From an uncultured Campylobacter sp. (GTDB lineage Bacteria > Campylobacterota > Campylobacteria > Campylobacterales > Campylobacteraceae), in NCBI RefSeq assembly GCF_938045775.1, contig NZ_CALIBH010000018.1:1-7170 (forward strand): a DNA stretch of 7,170 bases, given 5' to 3'. The position numbers and the translations under genes are program-made. Below are positions 5,889-7,170 of the stretch, one piece after another. How positions within the stretch are numbered: position 1 is the stretch's first letter; each line of letters opens with the position of its first letter. The notes under the pieces were generated by a model. It saw only the letters and a list, made by a program, of their open reading frames with translations, ran no database searches and had not been told where the DNA came from.

Positions 5889-6698
5889 CTAAAATATGGC
5901 ATAGAGCCCATCTAGTAAGAAATATTTTTTATCTGCAGCGCCTTGATAAAATGGCTTAAAAGTTTCATCATAAGAACGTTCGAAAAAGCCCTGCTTGCTA
6001 AGTGTAACAAGCTCTTTATTTATCAGATCAAGCAATTCGGTATTGCCTTTGCGCACCCCGATGCCTAAGAATTCCGGATTGCCTAGATTTTGGATTGCTA
6101 CTTCTAAATTGTCGTCGATAATGGAATAAGCTAGTACAATGAGATTATCGTTAACGTAAGCATCGGCTTTGCCTTGCTTAAGCATATCGTAGCATTCGGT
6201 AGTAATGGAGCAATGGATTAGATTGTGGATTTTATTTTTATACAAAAAATTTTCTGCCGTAGTACCGTTACCCTCTACTAAGACTTTTTTGTTTGAAAGA
6301 TCGTCTATGCTTTTGATGCCGTCGCTTTTACGTGTCAAAACTCCCAAGCTCATCGAAAAATATGGATAAGAAAAGTCGATTTGCCTTTTTCTATCTTGCG
6401 TTATCGTGATGGTCGCGACTGCAAGATCTACCTTATCGTTTTGTAATGCAGAGATCCTATCGGTGGCATTTAAAGGGACGAACTCGACTCTACCGCGCTT
6501 ATCGCCGAATATGCTCTTAGCTATAGCATCTGCAAGGTTGATTTCAAAGCCTTCGAAATTACCACTTTTTTCATCACTAAAAGGCGGCCTACCATCACGA
6601 ACACCGATTTTAACGACTCCGGCAGATCTGATCTGCTCCAAACTGCCCGCAAAAACACCGCTGCAAAGCGTAAAAATAATGCAAAAAAGTAGCTTCAT
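5889..6698 (-). CDS. Periplasmic substrate-binding protein of an amino-acid-type ABC transporter, paralogue 3 (269 aa)
   Basis: This is the first gene of the trio in transcription order. AAAGGA (6705-6710) lies 6 bases before the ATG. The signal peptide probably ends at VFA17/G18, with no lipobox despite C6 and C12. Ligand-site residues by analogy with GlnH are D35, F40, T98, R103 and D184, in ATITITQDR (95-103) and a DNL segment (184-186). The C163/C169 pair matches the other two proteins. By eye it shares about 60% identity with each paralogue over the first mature 110 residues, and about 67% with paralogue 1 at the C-terminus. All three end in a conserved tail, A-D-K-(K/R)-Y-F-L-L-D-G (254-263 here), that I do not recall from CjaA or PEB1. 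The missing permease and ATPase must be elsewhere or shared. Ligand unassigned. Confidence 0.9.
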   Translation of the reverse strand: MKLLFCIIFTLCSGVFAGSLEQIRSAGVVKIGVRDGRPPFSDEKSGNFEGFEINLADAIAKSIFGDKRGRVEFVPLNATDRISALQNDKVDLAVATITITQDRKRQIDFSYPYFSMSLGVLTRKSDGIKSIDDLSNKKVLVEGNGTTAENFLYKNKIHNLIHCSITTECYDMLKQGKADAYVNDNLIVLAYSIIDDNLEVAIQNLGNPEFLGIGVRKGNTELLDLINKELVTLSKQGFFERSYDETFKPFYQGAADKKYFLLDGLYAIF

Positions 6699-6721
6699 AA
6701 ACTATCCTTTTCTTAAATTTA

Positions 6722-6730
6722 ATATTATCC
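6722..6730 (-). promoter_or_regulatory. Probable -10 element of paralogue 3 (GGATAATAT)
   Basis: The minus-strand string GGATAATAT ends 23 bases before the ATG and contains the hexamer GATAAT. It is shared with the paralogue 2 leader. The adjoining ATTAAATTTAAG (6712-6723) recurs in the leader of paralogue 1 at 4896-4907, suggesting that parts of the leaders were copied with the genes. A second candidate, TAAAAT with a T-rich lead, lies about 25 bp further upstream. The -35 region is not evident. Confidence 0.4.
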
Positions 6731-7111
6731 CTTAGATATTGCGTGATTTTACCCTAAAATAGTTAAACATAACTTCAATTACATAATACGGATTGCTAAA
6801 TCGGTAGTAAGCGAACGAGATTTATAATTTAAGAAGCGATAGATAAATTTTATGAAGTGAAATTTAGCCGTAGCGAAATGTGGCGCAGGAAAGTATAAGC
6901 TTTGATTAAAATTTATCTATCGTAATTTACGGTGCAGTTTTTGCTGTATCGGCATAGAATTTTAATTTGGAATTCATCCATCATACCTGCTTGCTTTTCG
7001 AGCTGGAATTTTTACGTCTTGCCTACGTGCCGCATATTTCGCAATAAAATTTTAAAATTTGCTTGGGTTGAAATGCTGTTTTGTGTTATAGAATTTTGCG
7101 GTATTTTAAAA
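6731..7111. other. Non-coding region upstream of the binding-protein trio
   Basis: About 380 bp with no convincing gene. It contains the 16-bp inverted repeat (6837-6922) and an AT-only palindrome, AAATTTTAAAATTT (7047-7060), in the 3' flank of the gene that ends at 7112. Neither is a typical U-tailed terminator. A plus-strand frame from a GTG at 6932 has no ribosome site and an odd Phe/Cys/Trp-rich composition, and is not called. Confidence 0.5.
6837..6922. repeat. Perfect 16-bp inverted repeat with 54-bp spacer
   Basis: CGATAGATAAATTTTA (6837-6852) is exactly complementary to TAAAATTTATCTATCG (6907-6922). The 86-bp unit is flanked by TAATTTA on both sides (6825-6831, five bases off the left arm, and 6923-6929, touching the right arm). 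That could be a target duplication of a very small non-autonomous element or just AT-rich coincidence. It could also fold as a long stem in an RNA. Confidence 0.5.
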
Positions 7112-7170
7112 CTATTTTTCGCCAACTTCTACGATTTTGCTTAGCACGTATTGTTCTAGCTCGCGTCTAG
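7112..7170 (-). CDS. C-terminal end of an unidentified gene (18 codons plus stop, 5' part outside window)
   Basis: Reading from the window edge on the minus strand gives RRELEQYVLSKIVEVGEK and then TAG (7112-7114). The mix of charged and hydrophobic residues looks like a helical C-terminus of a soluble protein, and the orientation matches every other gene here. The piece is too short to assign a family. It is the nearest upstream neighbour of the binding-protein trio, separated by 413 bp. Confidence 0.45.
   Translation of the reverse strand, partial: RRELEQYVLSKIVEVGEK

Noticed and set aside
6923..6994. 23-codon minus-strand frame starting MMDEFQ
   Set aside because: It is very short with only a weak AGCAGG upstream, and it ends in the inverted repeat. 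It could be chance.
6932..7144. 70-codon plus-strand frame with a GTG start
   Set aside because: It has no Shine-Dalgarno sequence and an unnatural Phe/Cys/Trp-rich composition, and it overlaps the more protein-like minus-strand end at 7112-7170.

Overview
The window looks like chromosomal DNA of a Campylobacter or close relative (Campylobacterota). The evidence is the moderately AT-rich composition with many AAATTT-type words between genes, AAGGA ribosome sites a few bases before each ATG, TATAAT-like -10 boxes, and periplasmic binding proteins resembling the CjaA/PEB1 group. Base composition higher in G+C than C. jejuni hints at an oral or non-thermophilic species, but I cannot name it. All supported genes lie on the minus strand, so transcription runs from high to low coordinates.

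Layout in transcription order. (1) 7170-7112: the last 18 codons of an unidentified gene. (2) 7111-6699: about 410 bp without a credible gene, holding a perfect 16-bp inverted repeat and a probable -10 element. (3) 6698-4084: three tandem paralogous genes, each for an exported amino-acid-type ABC transporter substrate-binding protein of 267-269 residues, separated by gaps of about 95-100 bp. No permease or ATPase gene accompanies them. (4) 4083-3504: a 580-bp AT-rich intergenic region with a degenerate repeat family, short palindromes, a run of seven G and, at its end, a good sigma70-like promoter. (5) 3503-1: the first 1167 codons of a very large secreted repeat protein, read without interruption to the window edge. 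It has a Sec signal peptide and a Gly/Asn/Ser-rich passenger that looks like a right-handed beta-helix, as in autotransporter adhesins. Any C-terminal beta-barrel would lie outside the window.

The two blocks look functionally separate. The binding proteins probably serve uptake of an amino acid or similar polar solute through a permease encoded elsewhere, while the large protein is probably a surface adhesin with its own promoter. The points most worth following are the threefold module inside the passenger, the orphan trio of binding proteins with one divergent ligand pocket and a homogenised 3' end, and the structured intergenic DNA. I see no CRISPR array, insertion sequence, rRNA or tRNA.
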